The notes below the pieces were generated by a model that saw nothing but the letters and a program-made list of their open reading frames with translations, was not told the origin of the DNA and did not search any database. A stretch of 64,000 bases of DNA from Eudorina sp. 2006-703-Eu-15 (lineage: Eukaryota; Chlorophyta; Chlorophyceae; Chlamydomonadales; Volvocaceae), in the NCBI GenBank assembly GCA_003117195.1, contig BDSI01000106.1, positions 388,452-452,451 on the forward strand, in the 5' to 3' direction. Positions 42,301 to 52,466 of this stretch are shown here, in pieces (positions within the stretch are counted from its first letter, which is position 1; each line of letters opens with the position of its first letter). The position numbers and the translations under genes are program-made.

Positions 42301-45300
42301 CCCCGCCGCGGCTCCTCCCACCACCTCCAGCCGCACCCGCACTGAGCGCCGCGGCAGCGTCTCCAGCAGGCGGGACACCAGCCGGGGCCGCCGCAGCAGG
42401 ATGGCGCGGTTGAGCGGCGAGGCGCCCCACGGCCAGTTGATGGGCGAGATCGACGTGGCGACGACGCTGGTAGAGGTGGAGCCGGTGGAGCCGCAGGACG
42501 GCGGTGACAGCAGGGCGGCGGACACCGGGGCGCGGCCGGCCGGCGGCGGCGTCGCGGGCCATCCCGGCGAGGAGGCGGCGGGGCGCAGCGCGAGCGCGGC
42601 GAAGGGCGACGCGAGCACGGCGGCCCTCAAGACCGGGGCGGCCGCGGCGATCTGCGGGGGGGTCGCCGCGCAGCTGTCCGTGCTGTCGGCGGCCGCGAAG
42701 GCGAGGGGCACCCGCGCATCTGACAGGCGAGGGATGGGAAGGGAGGGCTTACCGATATGGAAAGAGGAAAAAAGAAGCCCAGGACGAATCCGGCCACGAG
42801 GGAAGCATTTGGGGCATTGGCATGCAGAGACGAACTGAGAAGAATTGCGCTGACCAGGGAAGGATGGGGGGACGGGGTTATGAATTTGGGATGGCATTGG
42901 GGGATCTCGGGTAACCCAGATCCGGACTCGAGGCGGAGGCGAGACCGTGCACTCCTTCCACAGCTGCCTGCCACCCGCCGGGGCCGCAGCCACCCTCACG
43001 GGCGCACCTCCCGTCCTTCCACCCAGGTCAGGCCGCGCCCCCCTGCCTCCTTCCCCGCAGCGCCCCGGCCCCTCCCCCACCACCCGCGCCCGCCTTACCC
43101 GCCGACGCCATGACGGGGGCGGCTCCCGGGGGCAGCTCGCGGGGGCCGTGAAGCACCCTCAGGAAGGCCTCTGTCATGGCCAGGACGCGCTCCTCGTCCG
43201 ACCCACGTCCTCCTGGACGTCTCGCAAGCAGCTCGTAGGCGGACACGCCGGCCTCGCTCCGCACGTGCGGGTCCGCCCCCAGCTCCTCCAGCAGCGCGCA
43301 CGCGGCGGCCACCGCCCCGTCCGCCACCGCGCAGTGCAGCGGCGTCCAGCCGAGCTCACCCGCCGCGGCGGCGGCGGCGGCGCCGCCGCCCCCATCGCCG
43401 CTGCTGCCGCGGGCCGCCGGCGCCGCCTTGCGCGCGTTCATGTCCCCGCCGCGCTGCCGGAGCAGCCGCAGCACCGCCACCGCGTTGACCCGCGCCGCCA
43501 GGTGTGCGGGCGTCCATCCGTCGTCGTCGTACAAGGGCGTGCCGCCGTGCGGGTCCCGCGCAAGGCGGCTGGCTGGCGCCGCCTTGCCGCCGCCACCTCC
43601 GCGGGCAGCGGCGTCGACAAGCCGCGCGGCTGCGTCCACCTTATTGAAGTGTGCCGCGCTGCGCAAACGTCCACACACGCGGACACACGCGGACACACGC
43701 CGGCCAGAGGTTTTGCTCTTGCGGAACACACACTCGGGCGCAGCGCAGCGCATGCAGGGGGGCCGTCAAGAGGTGCACAGGGGCGCGGGAAAGGCGAGGG
43801 GTGCGGGTATCCATCGGAAGGAGACAGTGCGGGGGCTGCTGCTGCCGGTCCGCAGCAACGTGGCGTCGACCCGGGTGTCGCGTGTCGCGTTCCAACGCGA
43901 TTGGGGGCTATGGCCGTTTCCACCCTGCTCCCACTCCGCGCCGGGCCTGCTCTTAAACTGTTGGCACAGCGCATGAAGGTATGGTGCCTGCGAACCGTGA
44001 AGGCGTTTTGCACCACCGTGCAAACGGCCCCATACGTGCTGGTCATTCCACCAAGCACCAACCCACAGCACAGCACCGTGGAACCGACCCGCGGCTCTCA
44101 ATTGCGCCCGGCCCCTCCTTTCCCGGTGGTGGCCACCGACGCCAACTCACACATGCAACGGCGTCCTGCCGCCGGCATCTCGGCTGATCGCACACGAATT
44201 GAGCTCCAACAACTTTTCGACAGCTTGCGCGCTGCCGTACTCCGCAGCCACGTGCAGCGGCGTGCGCCCCTGCTCGTCCTGCGCGTCCAGCACCTCGAGC
44301 GCAAGGCGCGGCTGCTTTCTCGCGGCCGTGTTCAGCGTGTGGTCGTACAGCAGCTGCAGCATGCCGGGGAAGTCGTACATGGCGGCGTGGTGGAAGGGGC
44401 TCGCGCCGTTGGGTGTGCACTGCTGCGGCGCTGCGCCCCGGTGGAGCAGCACCCGCGCCGCGTCGACGGCGTTGCTGGAGGCGGCGCACAGCAGCGGCGT
44501 GCGGCCCTGGAGGTCCGGGGGGTCGATGCCGTGGCGCGGCAAGAAGAGCGGCAGTAGCAGCTCCAGGGATGGGGCGTTGTTGGCTGCGGCCGCGTAATGC
44601 AGCAGCGTCTGTCCAGCCACATCCACGACGGCCAAAGGGTCGTCTGCGCTGTGGCCATTGTAAACGAGTGCCGCAGACGCGTCCGGATAACCCAGATGGC
44701 GGAGAAAGACCTTCAGGACCTCGCTCCCGCGGACAGCAGCTGTTGGCGGGGATGGAAAGGAAAGGAAATGCTCGCAAGCGACATGGCTCCGCCCGTCATG
44801 GCGCAGGATGGGTGATGACTCCCAAGTTTCCGACCTCAGTGCAGGTCCTCGGCGCTCCTCGCCTGTGCCGCTCACGTGCCGGCAGACGCACATGCGTGGT
44901 GCCGAGCCGCATGTGGGTTTCGACTGAACTCACCCAGATGCAGGGGCGTCACGGCGCGGTGGCCGGGTGCGGCCGCGCATGCCAAGGCTTGCCGCTGCAG
45001 GAAGGTTGTTGGGAGTGTGCCGGATGGGAGGCAAGTGAGGCCGGGACGAACTTGTTGAGATGGTAAGGCAAGCCCAGTTGCGTCTGTGTTATGGTATAGC
45101 ACAGGTCGCACCTGGTTGCCAGCTGCTTCCAACAGCACCTTGCATACGGGCACGTTGCCGACCTTTGCTGCAAGGTGCAAGGGCGTCAGGCTATCTTCAT
45201 CCGTGCTTGTAATCTCTCCACCACATTCCAAACAAAATAATATCTCTTCACGACTGGCACTGCTCGACTTGCAGAGCTCAAACAGGGTGTCGGTAAATTT

Positions 45301-45336
45301 CACGGTGCCCGTTGGCAGCTCCGGGTCATCATCCAT
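33317..45336 (-). CDS. Ankyrin repeat / SPRY-like / protein kinase, large multidomain protein
   Basis: Probable signalling kinase. Eighteen exons: 45112-45336, 44934-44994, 44151-44739, 43099-43658, 42196-42719, 41052-41802, 40683-40903, 39773-40004, 39130-39303, 38547-38684, 37783-38015, 37189-37349, 36784-36874, 36386-36443, 35277-35311, 34809-34931, 34228-34314 and 33317-33532. They sum to 1492 aa with every phase consistent. Residues 50 to about 480 are ankyrin repeats (TPLHLAAKVGN, GRTPLLCAASSN, GRTPLHVAAEYG, GWTPAHLAARVN, GWTPLHCAVADG). A Gly-rich region and a probable SPRY-like domain span about 740-975 (HVWLGLAEVG, GVLWDLYGGTLLAVMNG). More ankyrin repeats lie at about 978-1140 (SLTSLHFAAWAGN). 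The kinase domain at about 1195-1490 has LGEGSFGLVY, VAVK (Lys1240), HRDLKPDN (Asp1336), DFG (1354-1356), TAPE and DVWSFGVILYQL, so it should be active and looks TKL-like. No signal or membrane segment is seen. The SPRY call is the least certain part. Confidence 0.87.
34429..34492 (-). repeat. 18-bp minisatellite in kinase-gene intron
   Basis: Three and a half tandem copies of GGGCCAATGGGACCGATA lie in the intron between the exons at 34809-34931 and 34228-34314. Confidence 0.9.
37508..37735 (-). repeat. BamHI-rich minisatellite in kinase-gene intron
   Basis: About ten units built from CCCCTGGATCCAGCTCC and AGGAGCC fill most of the intron between the exons at 37783-38015 and 37189-37349. GGATCC occurs in nearly every unit, and the CTGGATCCAG core is itself a palindrome. 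Confidence 0.9.
38868..38995 (-). repeat. GC-rich minisatellite in kinase-gene intron
   Basis: Imperfect tandem units of GGCACGGCCACGGGCAGCAC and shorter derivatives lie in the intron between the exons at 39130-39303 and 38547-38684. Confidence 0.85.
39624..39656 (+). repeat. Dispersed hairpin-TGTAA repeat, partial copy
   Basis: CCGGGGTCCACTGTAACATCATG lies within an intron of the kinase gene, on the opposite strand to it. It keeps the GGGGTCC-CTGTAACAT core but lacks a clear left arm. Confidence 0.45.
40075..40104 (-). repeat. 6-bp repeat in kinase-gene intron
   Basis: Four to five tandem copies of GTCAGG lie in the intron between the exons at 40683-40903 and 39773-40004. Confidence 0.9.
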
Positions 45337-45754
45337 CTTTGACCTATTGTTTATCGGGTACTTTATTAATTTATAGTTATAGTGAGCTATATGACGTAAC
45401 TTGAACTAGGGAACATGTATTATACATTATAAATCCTCCCCATTCTCCCGTTTCCAATAACCCAAATATTGACCGCATAAGGCATATATTAGCCACATTT
45501 GATAACAACTTTACTTATTGATCACGAGTCAACTGTTGATAACTAAACCGCTCCGGAACTCAATACGATGGAACTAATTTTGCTGGAATCTTCCATGGCA
45601 CCGGAATCACTGTGGGAACAAAATATGCGGTTCATATATTTATCATGAATGGTGTTCTATGCCGCCTGGATGACACTGGCACTTGGCTGACTGGACTGGG
45701 AGCAGACACGCCACAGGGTTTCACACCGTTGCGCTGGCAAGGCAGTGAGCCCAA
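45337..45754. other. Divergent intergenic region, AT-rich
   Basis: This stretch separates the start codons of the ankyrin-kinase gene (minus) and the tentative membrane-protein gene (plus). It is clearly AT-rich between 45340 and 45560 (for example TATTAATTTATAGTTATAG), so it is a plausible shared promoter region. No specific element is recognised. Confidence 0.35.
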
Positions 45755-47841
45755 ATGGAGCCACACTCTCTTGTTCTCCTTAGTGGTTCAACACTGGATG
45801 CTTGCCACAGTCGTCAACCTCGACGCATACCTCCAGTTCCAGGGCCGCGACGACCGCTGCGCAACTTTGCGCAGGGCCTGGCGAAACTTTTCCCCCAACT
45901 AAAGCACTTCAGTCGCCGATTCCGGCGTGTGGGACAGCCTCCCAGTGACACCGGCTCGACTGTGCGGACGGAGGTGCCGAGCCCGTCAACGTCGAACCCC
46001 GCTTCGGACACTGTGCAACTCCAAGCCTCGCACCATCGCGCAACGAGCTGGCGCGCCCCGCGATGGCACAGGTTACCACGCATCAGGCAACACGAGCCGA
46101 ACCGTTGCCAGAAAGTTGCAACGCAACCGGCCTATGACTCCCAGCTCCTAGTGGCAACCGCCGAGGACCAACAGGTGCATCAGCCAGAAGATGAGCAGCC
46201 GCGAGCGGTTGCACTGCCAACGCAGGACCCCCATCTGCTATCGGCACATCGGCACGCCCCAGCCGTGCCGCTTCGCCGGGGCCCGCTGCGAAGGCTCGGG
46301 CGTGTGCTCCGCTTGCTGGGCAGCCGGATGCGACCGCAGGTGGGTTGCACGCAACCCAGGGACCCTGGCTTGTCGGGACGTCAGAACAGCGTGCGTGTCA
46401 CGCAGAAATGCTGTGCAGCAGGCGCAGCTTTGACTGTATCTTGCAAGGTTTGACACTCTGCGCGGCGCACGTCGCAGGGCCCGGGCGACAACGACAAGAA
46501 CCTGCCGGAGCGGGTCCTGAACGTGACGACCTGCGGCATGTTCTTCCAAGCGGGCGGCAAGATCCTCAGGTGTGACCCATTTGGCTTTTGGGCCTTGCTC
46601 CACCGTGTGCCGCGTGCGCAGCGCTATGTCTGGGTACCTGCTTTGGCTCCCCGGGCTCGTCTCTGCATTGTCGTCGCATTTGTCGTCTACGTTTCACCTG
46701 CTTGGGCTAGCCTCCCCAGGATTTTTATTTCTCTGCATCCGTCTCGCATCACCGGCGCGAAGGGGTTCCTGGAATGGCTCGCCAGTCCAGGCTTTCCCAG
46801 ACGACGTGGTTTCCCGAAGGTTGCAGCGAACGAGCCAACAACGACCCACATGGCTGCTGCTCCGACCCAGCCTTTCCCCTGACCCCGCCTTTCCCCACTT
46901 TCCCCTGACCCCGCCTGTCCCTGGATGCAGGCTCTGTCGCTCCCTGGCAGCGAGGCGGTTCGGCTGGGCCTTCATCGCCGTCGGCGCCATCGCCACCATC
47001 TACCACGGCTCCTGGGGCCGCTTCCGCAACCTGGCGCGCAAGGTGGACTACTACGCGATTGCGGTGGCGAGTATGATGCTGCGGTCTGTGGTGGTGGCGC
47101 CTGCGCCGCGCTGGCTGGCGGCGGCGATGCTGACGGCCATGCCCTTCAAGCCCACACTCGTGTCGACCTCCAACTTCATGGCGGTGGAGGTGAGCCTGCC
47201 GGGTGTGCGCTTGCGACGGCGGCATTTATCAACACATGGTCGCGGAACGGGTTGTGACGTTTCCATGTTCCTGTGGAAACGCATCTGGGCTGCCATCGAT
47301 CTGGGTTATGCGCCGGGGGCAGCCGAGAGACCTCACATGACACTGGAACAACAACCGCGGACGTTCGGGCTCGGCTCTTTGAGCGGTTCCACGCCCGCAT
47401 GGTGAGAGACCTGAGAAATTTTCGGTAGCGGCCGGAAGTCATCACTGAGGTTGACCCACCCCTCCCTTGGCTCCCATTCACATCCCCATATGATTGGTCG
47501 ATGCCCAGGGCGGATTTTTTCCCGTAGCGGCCACAAGTCATCACTGGAATTGACCCACCCCGCCCTTGACGCCAGTTCACATCCCCATATGATTGGTCGG
47601 TGCCCAGGTCCGCTACATGCTGTTGGCGCTGTCACACCGCAAGCTGCTGGGCGAGTGGGCCGCCCACGCGGCCATGTCCGCCACCGCCACGGCGTGTTTC
47701 ACGCTGGAGGACACGGCGCTGCTGTCCTGGTTCCCCTACACACACGCCGCCTTCCACGCGCTGTCCTCCGCGGCGTTTCTGACGTTGCCTTCGGCGCTCA
47801 ACCACCTGACCTCGGCGCTGCCAGCAGCAGTCGCTGCGTAG
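45755..47841 (+). CDS. Polytopic membrane protein, possible CREST-superfamily hydrolase
   Basis: Well-supported exons are 46478-46569, 46931-47189 and 47608-47841 (TAG stop), which join in phase. A continuous 195-codon frame at 45755-46339 ends at a CAG|GTGGGT donor in the right phase and is taken as a tentative first exon (389 aa in total). The overlapping frame at about 46155-46338 is Cys-rich with better codon bias (PCRFAGARCEGSGVCSACW), so the N-terminus is uncertain. The C-terminal 190 residues are hydrophobic with four or more helices. They carry IYHGSW, RKVDYYAIA and a late THAAFHALSSAA, an H...D...HxxxH layout like that of the alkaline ceramidase/PAQR/Per1/TMEM8 (CREST) hydrolases. 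A preceding Cys-rich module would recall TMEM8. Family assignment is by motif pattern only. Confidence 0.45.
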
Positions 47842-49285
47842 CGCGCGGCCGCCTAGCTAGGAGCCTCGAGGCGCGCGCTGGGGCGGTGGGGCGGTCGGTG
47901 CTCGTGATACAGCTTATTTCAACCGATCTGGGTCAAAAGCATGTTTCTGGGTGAAAGCATATGCCTGTCTAAGCGTGGCGCGACGATTTTGGGGATGTAC
48001 GACACCCGATTGGTGACATGACTCATGGACGTGCGACATCGTGTCTGGACTGGCTGACTGACTGACTCACTGACTCACTGCTCAATTGAGGGCCACTTGG
48101 AGACGTTTAGGACGCCTCGGCCTTTCGAACCTGCATGTGCTCCTGTTCTGGGTCATTGTACTTCTTCATCCGATGGTTGTTGCGGCGGCGAGGCTCCGGT
48201 GGCGAACAGGCAGGAACCCCGTCGCGAGTCCGAGCGTGTACGCGGCTCGCCGGATCGCCGGATCCGCACCGGCTATCCGCTCTTTCGCCGCGATGCGGCA
48301 ACACGCTCGGGCTTCGAAGCGGCTTGTACTTCTAGTGGTAATGCAGAGCATGTTTTCTGTGAGCAGAGTAAGAATATTTTTTCCCTGGGCCTGCTGAAAT
48401 GATAAGGAATATGGTGCACTTCGGCGGCGGCTGTCTGCGCTGTCACCGGCTCAGGCCGGTTACTTTCCTCGCATGGTGCCGGCCGCATCTGGCGCGCGCG
48501 CGCCCTCGGGGGACGTGAGCTTTTTTTGGAGGATAGGCATGGTGAGCTTCTTCATTCTAGGTGTGCTGGGGTTGGTGCTCAAGGACGTGCGCGCTCGAGG
48601 AGGAGCCAGCCGGAAAGGCCCGACGTCCTTGCCTGTGGCCTCGTATGGCGTATGCACTTGTATACTTAGTGACCCGCCGGACACCCGCAACCGCACGGAC
48701 GTGGTTGTGGCCCGGTGAGCAGCATCGCATGTCGTCTGAAACGTCGCAATCGACTCCCATGGGTGCTTTTTTGCTTCGAGATCCATTGTATTATGATAAT
48801 GATGTGAGGCATGCGCACTGCTACTTGGACCGCATGCAGGTCCTCGAACGTTGTGTGTGTGGCTTTATAAGGTCATTGGCGCAGTGCTATCACTGGGCGG
48901 ACAGGTGCTAGGAAGCGAGCTCAGGGTTTGCTGGCGGTGGGGATGGGCGGGGGCTGACGGGTGAGACGCTGCATCAAGCTTGTGCTGCCAGTCAAATCTT
49001 CCTTGGTTTCGCGGCCTGCTGCCGCCGATGTCGTGACCACACATGCCTTGGCCCGACCAACCCGACTTGAGCTTCGGTCCCTCGCTGAGCCACCGGGATG
49101 TTGCTGGTGTGTGAGTTGTAGTCTCAGCCTTTGAAGACTGGCCAGCGTTTTGACGAGAGAACCCGGGGCTCCCAATAAGCAGCAATAAATACACGTTAAA
49201 CGCGTAAAAGCCTTAAAAAGCCGTTACAACACTGGCAATGAGCCAGTTACGCCAGTCTTGGAGGGTCTCACAGGTGCTCACACGG

Positions 49286-49512
49286 GCATGACTGGGTTCC
49301 AGTGTTGCACCCCGTGGAATCTCTCAGCTGTCGAAGACTGGTCAGTTCCAATCTGGTCAAACTGATCAAACTGGGAACCTTGGTGACATGACTGAAAACC
49401 AGTCTTGCATCCCGTGGAATCTCTCAAACGAAGACCGGTCAGTTCCAATGTGGTCAAACTCAGTCTCGCGGGGCCTCACTGCAACCCTCGGGTCATGACT
49501 GGGTTCCAGTCT
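49286..49512 (+). repeat. Spaced mini-hairpin repeats
   Basis: Three short inverted repeats lie about 100 bp apart: GACTGGGTTCCAGT (49290-49303), GACTGAAAACCAGTC (49390-49404) and GACTGGGTTCCAGTC (49497-49511). The first two are followed by the same sequence, with CCCGTGGAATCTCTCA, then GAAGAC and GGTCAGTTCCAAT, giving two imperfect tandem units of about 100 bp. Confidence 0.8.
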
Positions 49513-49934
49513 TCCGCCTATTGGTATTGCTAAACCACCCGAAGACTGGGGGGGCCCAATGGCGGACAAGACCGGTCGCAACTGGATTCTGCTTGATCCT
49601 GCTGGAGTCCGCTGGATTCTGCTGGGTTGTGCTGGATCCTGCAGGGGGCCGACACGTGCACCGGATGATCCACCGGGTATCCCCTCGGCATGAATTCAGA
49701 TTGCGTTACCGAGCGTCCGTACATACGGGCAACTGGGTTACTTGTAGCAGGGCCTGGGGCAGGTCGAGCGACTCAAACGGTTCCTGTCGGCAGTCCTGGA
49801 CTCGTGCAGTTTCGGCGGCTTTGAAGTTGGGGTTTAACGGCCCGCGGGTCCAACCGTTTGTTCCGGACGAGCCTCCTGACTGTGGAAGAGCGCATGGCGC
49901 GGTTCCGTTTTTGCAGTGTGTGGTGAGGAAGTCA

Positions 49935-49965
49935 CCGATGACCCGCAGGGTCCGCTGTAACATCC
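49935..49965 (+). repeat. Dispersed hairpin-TGTAA repeat, copy 4
   Basis: GATGACCCGCAGGGTCCGC is followed by TGTAACATCCTTAATA. The upstream flank (GTGTGGTGAGGAAG...CACCGATGACCCGC) also matches that of the copy at 12493, so the shared element extends at least 40 bp upstream. Confidence 0.6.
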
Positions 49966-51590
49966 TTAATATAAGGAGGAGGATGGCTCCGCGGCCGCGC
50001 TTCACAGTTAGGGGTATTCGATCGGTCGGTTGGAGGCAAGGCCACACACAGACACACAGTGTGGTACCAACCGCGACCCTCGGCGTCGTCCTCGTCGCAG
50101 CCGCTACCAACCCCAACCCACAGGGCGTTCCTGGCAACTATCGAGCCTCGACCTGCCCGCCTGCCTGCAGGCACGCAGGAGGAAGCGGAGCAGGAGGCGG
50201 CATCTAGCCGAGCTGCCGCCGTCGCCCTCCATTGGGTCTCTAGCGCCTCATCGTGTCCACCCGAGGGAGGACAGCTTGTTGGTTCGATGGATTGCTGTAG
50301 CCACACATAGGCACATACTGGAGGGGGTTACTGTGAAAAAGAGAGCCCAAACCACACACGGTGCTGGAAGGGATACACCGGCAGAGCCCAAACACATGTG
50401 GCCTCCGACAGTGATACCCAACCGGGAAGCAACGCAGTACTACCGGTATTGTTATGAATGGTGTTACAGCAGACCCACGTACTGCACCCACCCACCCAAC
50501 CCCCGCCGCCAACCACAGCACAGCAGCGCTGCTGCAGTCCCCCACAATCAAACAAGAACCTGCTCATCCTCTCTGCATCATCTGCAGTTCTGCACGCCCA
50601 AGACGAAGACGCGGACCCGCCCTGGCCGCCGGAAGGCCCTGACGGCCGCGCGTCAAGCGGTTGCCTCCCTTGCGGGTTCCCTTCGTCTGGCCGCCGGTCA
50701 TGCACCCCAGGCGCACGCACACACGGTGCTTTGCCGCAGGATCCGCCTGTGCATGTCACGCACTCCTGCTCTGCCTGACTAAGCAACACACGGTGCTTTG
50801 CTCGTCGCCCTGCGAAGCCCTCCTTCGCCACCTGTACGCCGCCAATCCCATGGGCCGCAACCGCTGGTTGCTGGTTGCCTTTCGGGAAGTCCCGTGCGCG
50901 CTTTCTCGTCTGCAATCGTTGGCGACCAGCGACGCATTCCGCGGCTATCCCTCACCCTCCTGATCCCACCCCCGAAGATCAACGCACGTTCCCAACATCC
51001 CTCCCACAGAACGACGCGCCGAGATCCCGTCGCGGGTTGTTTTGACGTTCCAGACCCCACCCCCCGACTGCCCGCAACCTAAACACACAACCCCACACTG
51101 TCCTCTCCTGGACTGGTCCGGCCCTGACGCGCCATCCGCCCCTCGCAGTAATCCGCCTCACTCCCCATGCCAGTGCTTGCTGTATTCGATTGCCTTCTGT
51201 GCATTCAGCCATCGTAGCCACGTTCCATGCAACCTCGATGGGTCCCAACGCCGCCTCGGCTCACCGCCTCTCCAAGCGTCTGCTGTCCGGGTTCTGGATC
51301 TCGTAGTCTTCACAGTAACCGCTTCGTCCCCGGGTCAGGGCCCCAATAGCCCAACCCGATCGCCACGGACTCATTCCGCCAGCTCTCCGATGGGCCCCAA
51401 AACGCCAGCTCCACACCATCCCCTCACTCCGCCAGGTGCCTCGGTCCTCCAGCTCCCTCACAGCTCACACTGACATCCGGTTCTGCCTCGGGATGTCTAG
51501 TAGACTTAGGACGGCGTAGGGATCCCCCGTCAGCTGCCTCGGTGCTGCTTCGGTGCGCTTCCCGCAGCAGCTGCAGCAGCTGCAGCAGAC

Positions 51591-52434
51591 CTAGCAGCCG
51601 CTGCGGTCTCCCGGCGGCGGCAGGTGGCCAGTTAAGGCGCGGGTTGTATTAGGCGCGGAGATGACCCGGGTGTTGGTGGGCCCGATCTGGCCCGTGGTGT
51701 ACAAGTGCAGCCGCATGCTGTTGCCGGTCATCACCACCGCCACAAAGCCCCGCGGGTGTGGCGGCGGGGGGGGGGCGGGGGGCAAGGCACCGCAAAGGAT
51801 ACTGGTAACCTGGTTTGGGTTGGGCGGGCTCCTCGCTAAACACACATCATGTCGTGTCGTGATGCCGACACCTACCCCCACTCGTCCGCTCGCCAGGGTA
51901 AAGCCCGCCAGGGTAAAGCCTGCCAGGGTAAAGCCCGCCGGGTAATGATCCCCGCCCACTGCCCGCCTGGGCCCCGCCTTCGCCCCCTCCTCTCACCTGC
52001 CTATCCGACAGGAACAACGCGTCCTTGTGCTCCGAGCTGTCCAGGTTGTCGAACTCCTCGACGCGCACGTCCGAGCCCGCGCCGCTGACCACGTAGTACA
52101 CGTAGTACACGTAGTACACGTAGTACACGTAGTACTCATCGTCGGGCTGCATGAGGTGAGGGGTCGGGCGGGGGCGGGGACACGCGTGCAAGGAGGGCGC
52201 GGACGGCCCCAAGGTCAGGGACGACTAGGCAAGTCCGCACCAGGGATGGAATGGATGGTAAACGGATGGTTTGATCCAGGACATGGATGAAGGTGTGGAT
52301 GAAGGTCCCTCACACGTGTACACATACCCCTTCAGGTTTGGAAAGTGGTACTCATCATCATCATGCATACGGGCATCTGCATGCCGCTGCAGTGCCCGTC
52401 GTGGCATATCACAAACGCTGCCGGGTAACAGACG

Positions 52435-52466
<32 letters not shown>

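Larger units (their letters stand above)
47842..51590. other. Intergenic, repeats but no supported gene
   Basis: A 3.7-kb gap with no frame showing coding bias or domains; several overlapping frames around 50030-50780 are products of base composition. It contains spaced mini-hairpins (49286-49512), a CTGGATTCTG-like repeat at about 49575-49650 and one hairpin-TGTAA copy at 49935-49965. Confidence 0.5.

Noticed and set aside
40979..42838. A 619-codon plus-strand open frame rich in Pro and Arg
   Set aside because: It is the shadow of the GC-rich exons of the ankyrin-kinase gene, whose opposite-strand exons splice in phase and carry recognisable domains.
42947..44557. A 536-codon plus-strand open frame
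   Set aside because: It is antisense to ankyrin exons 43099-43658 and 44151-44739; the minus strand has clear ankyrin motifs.
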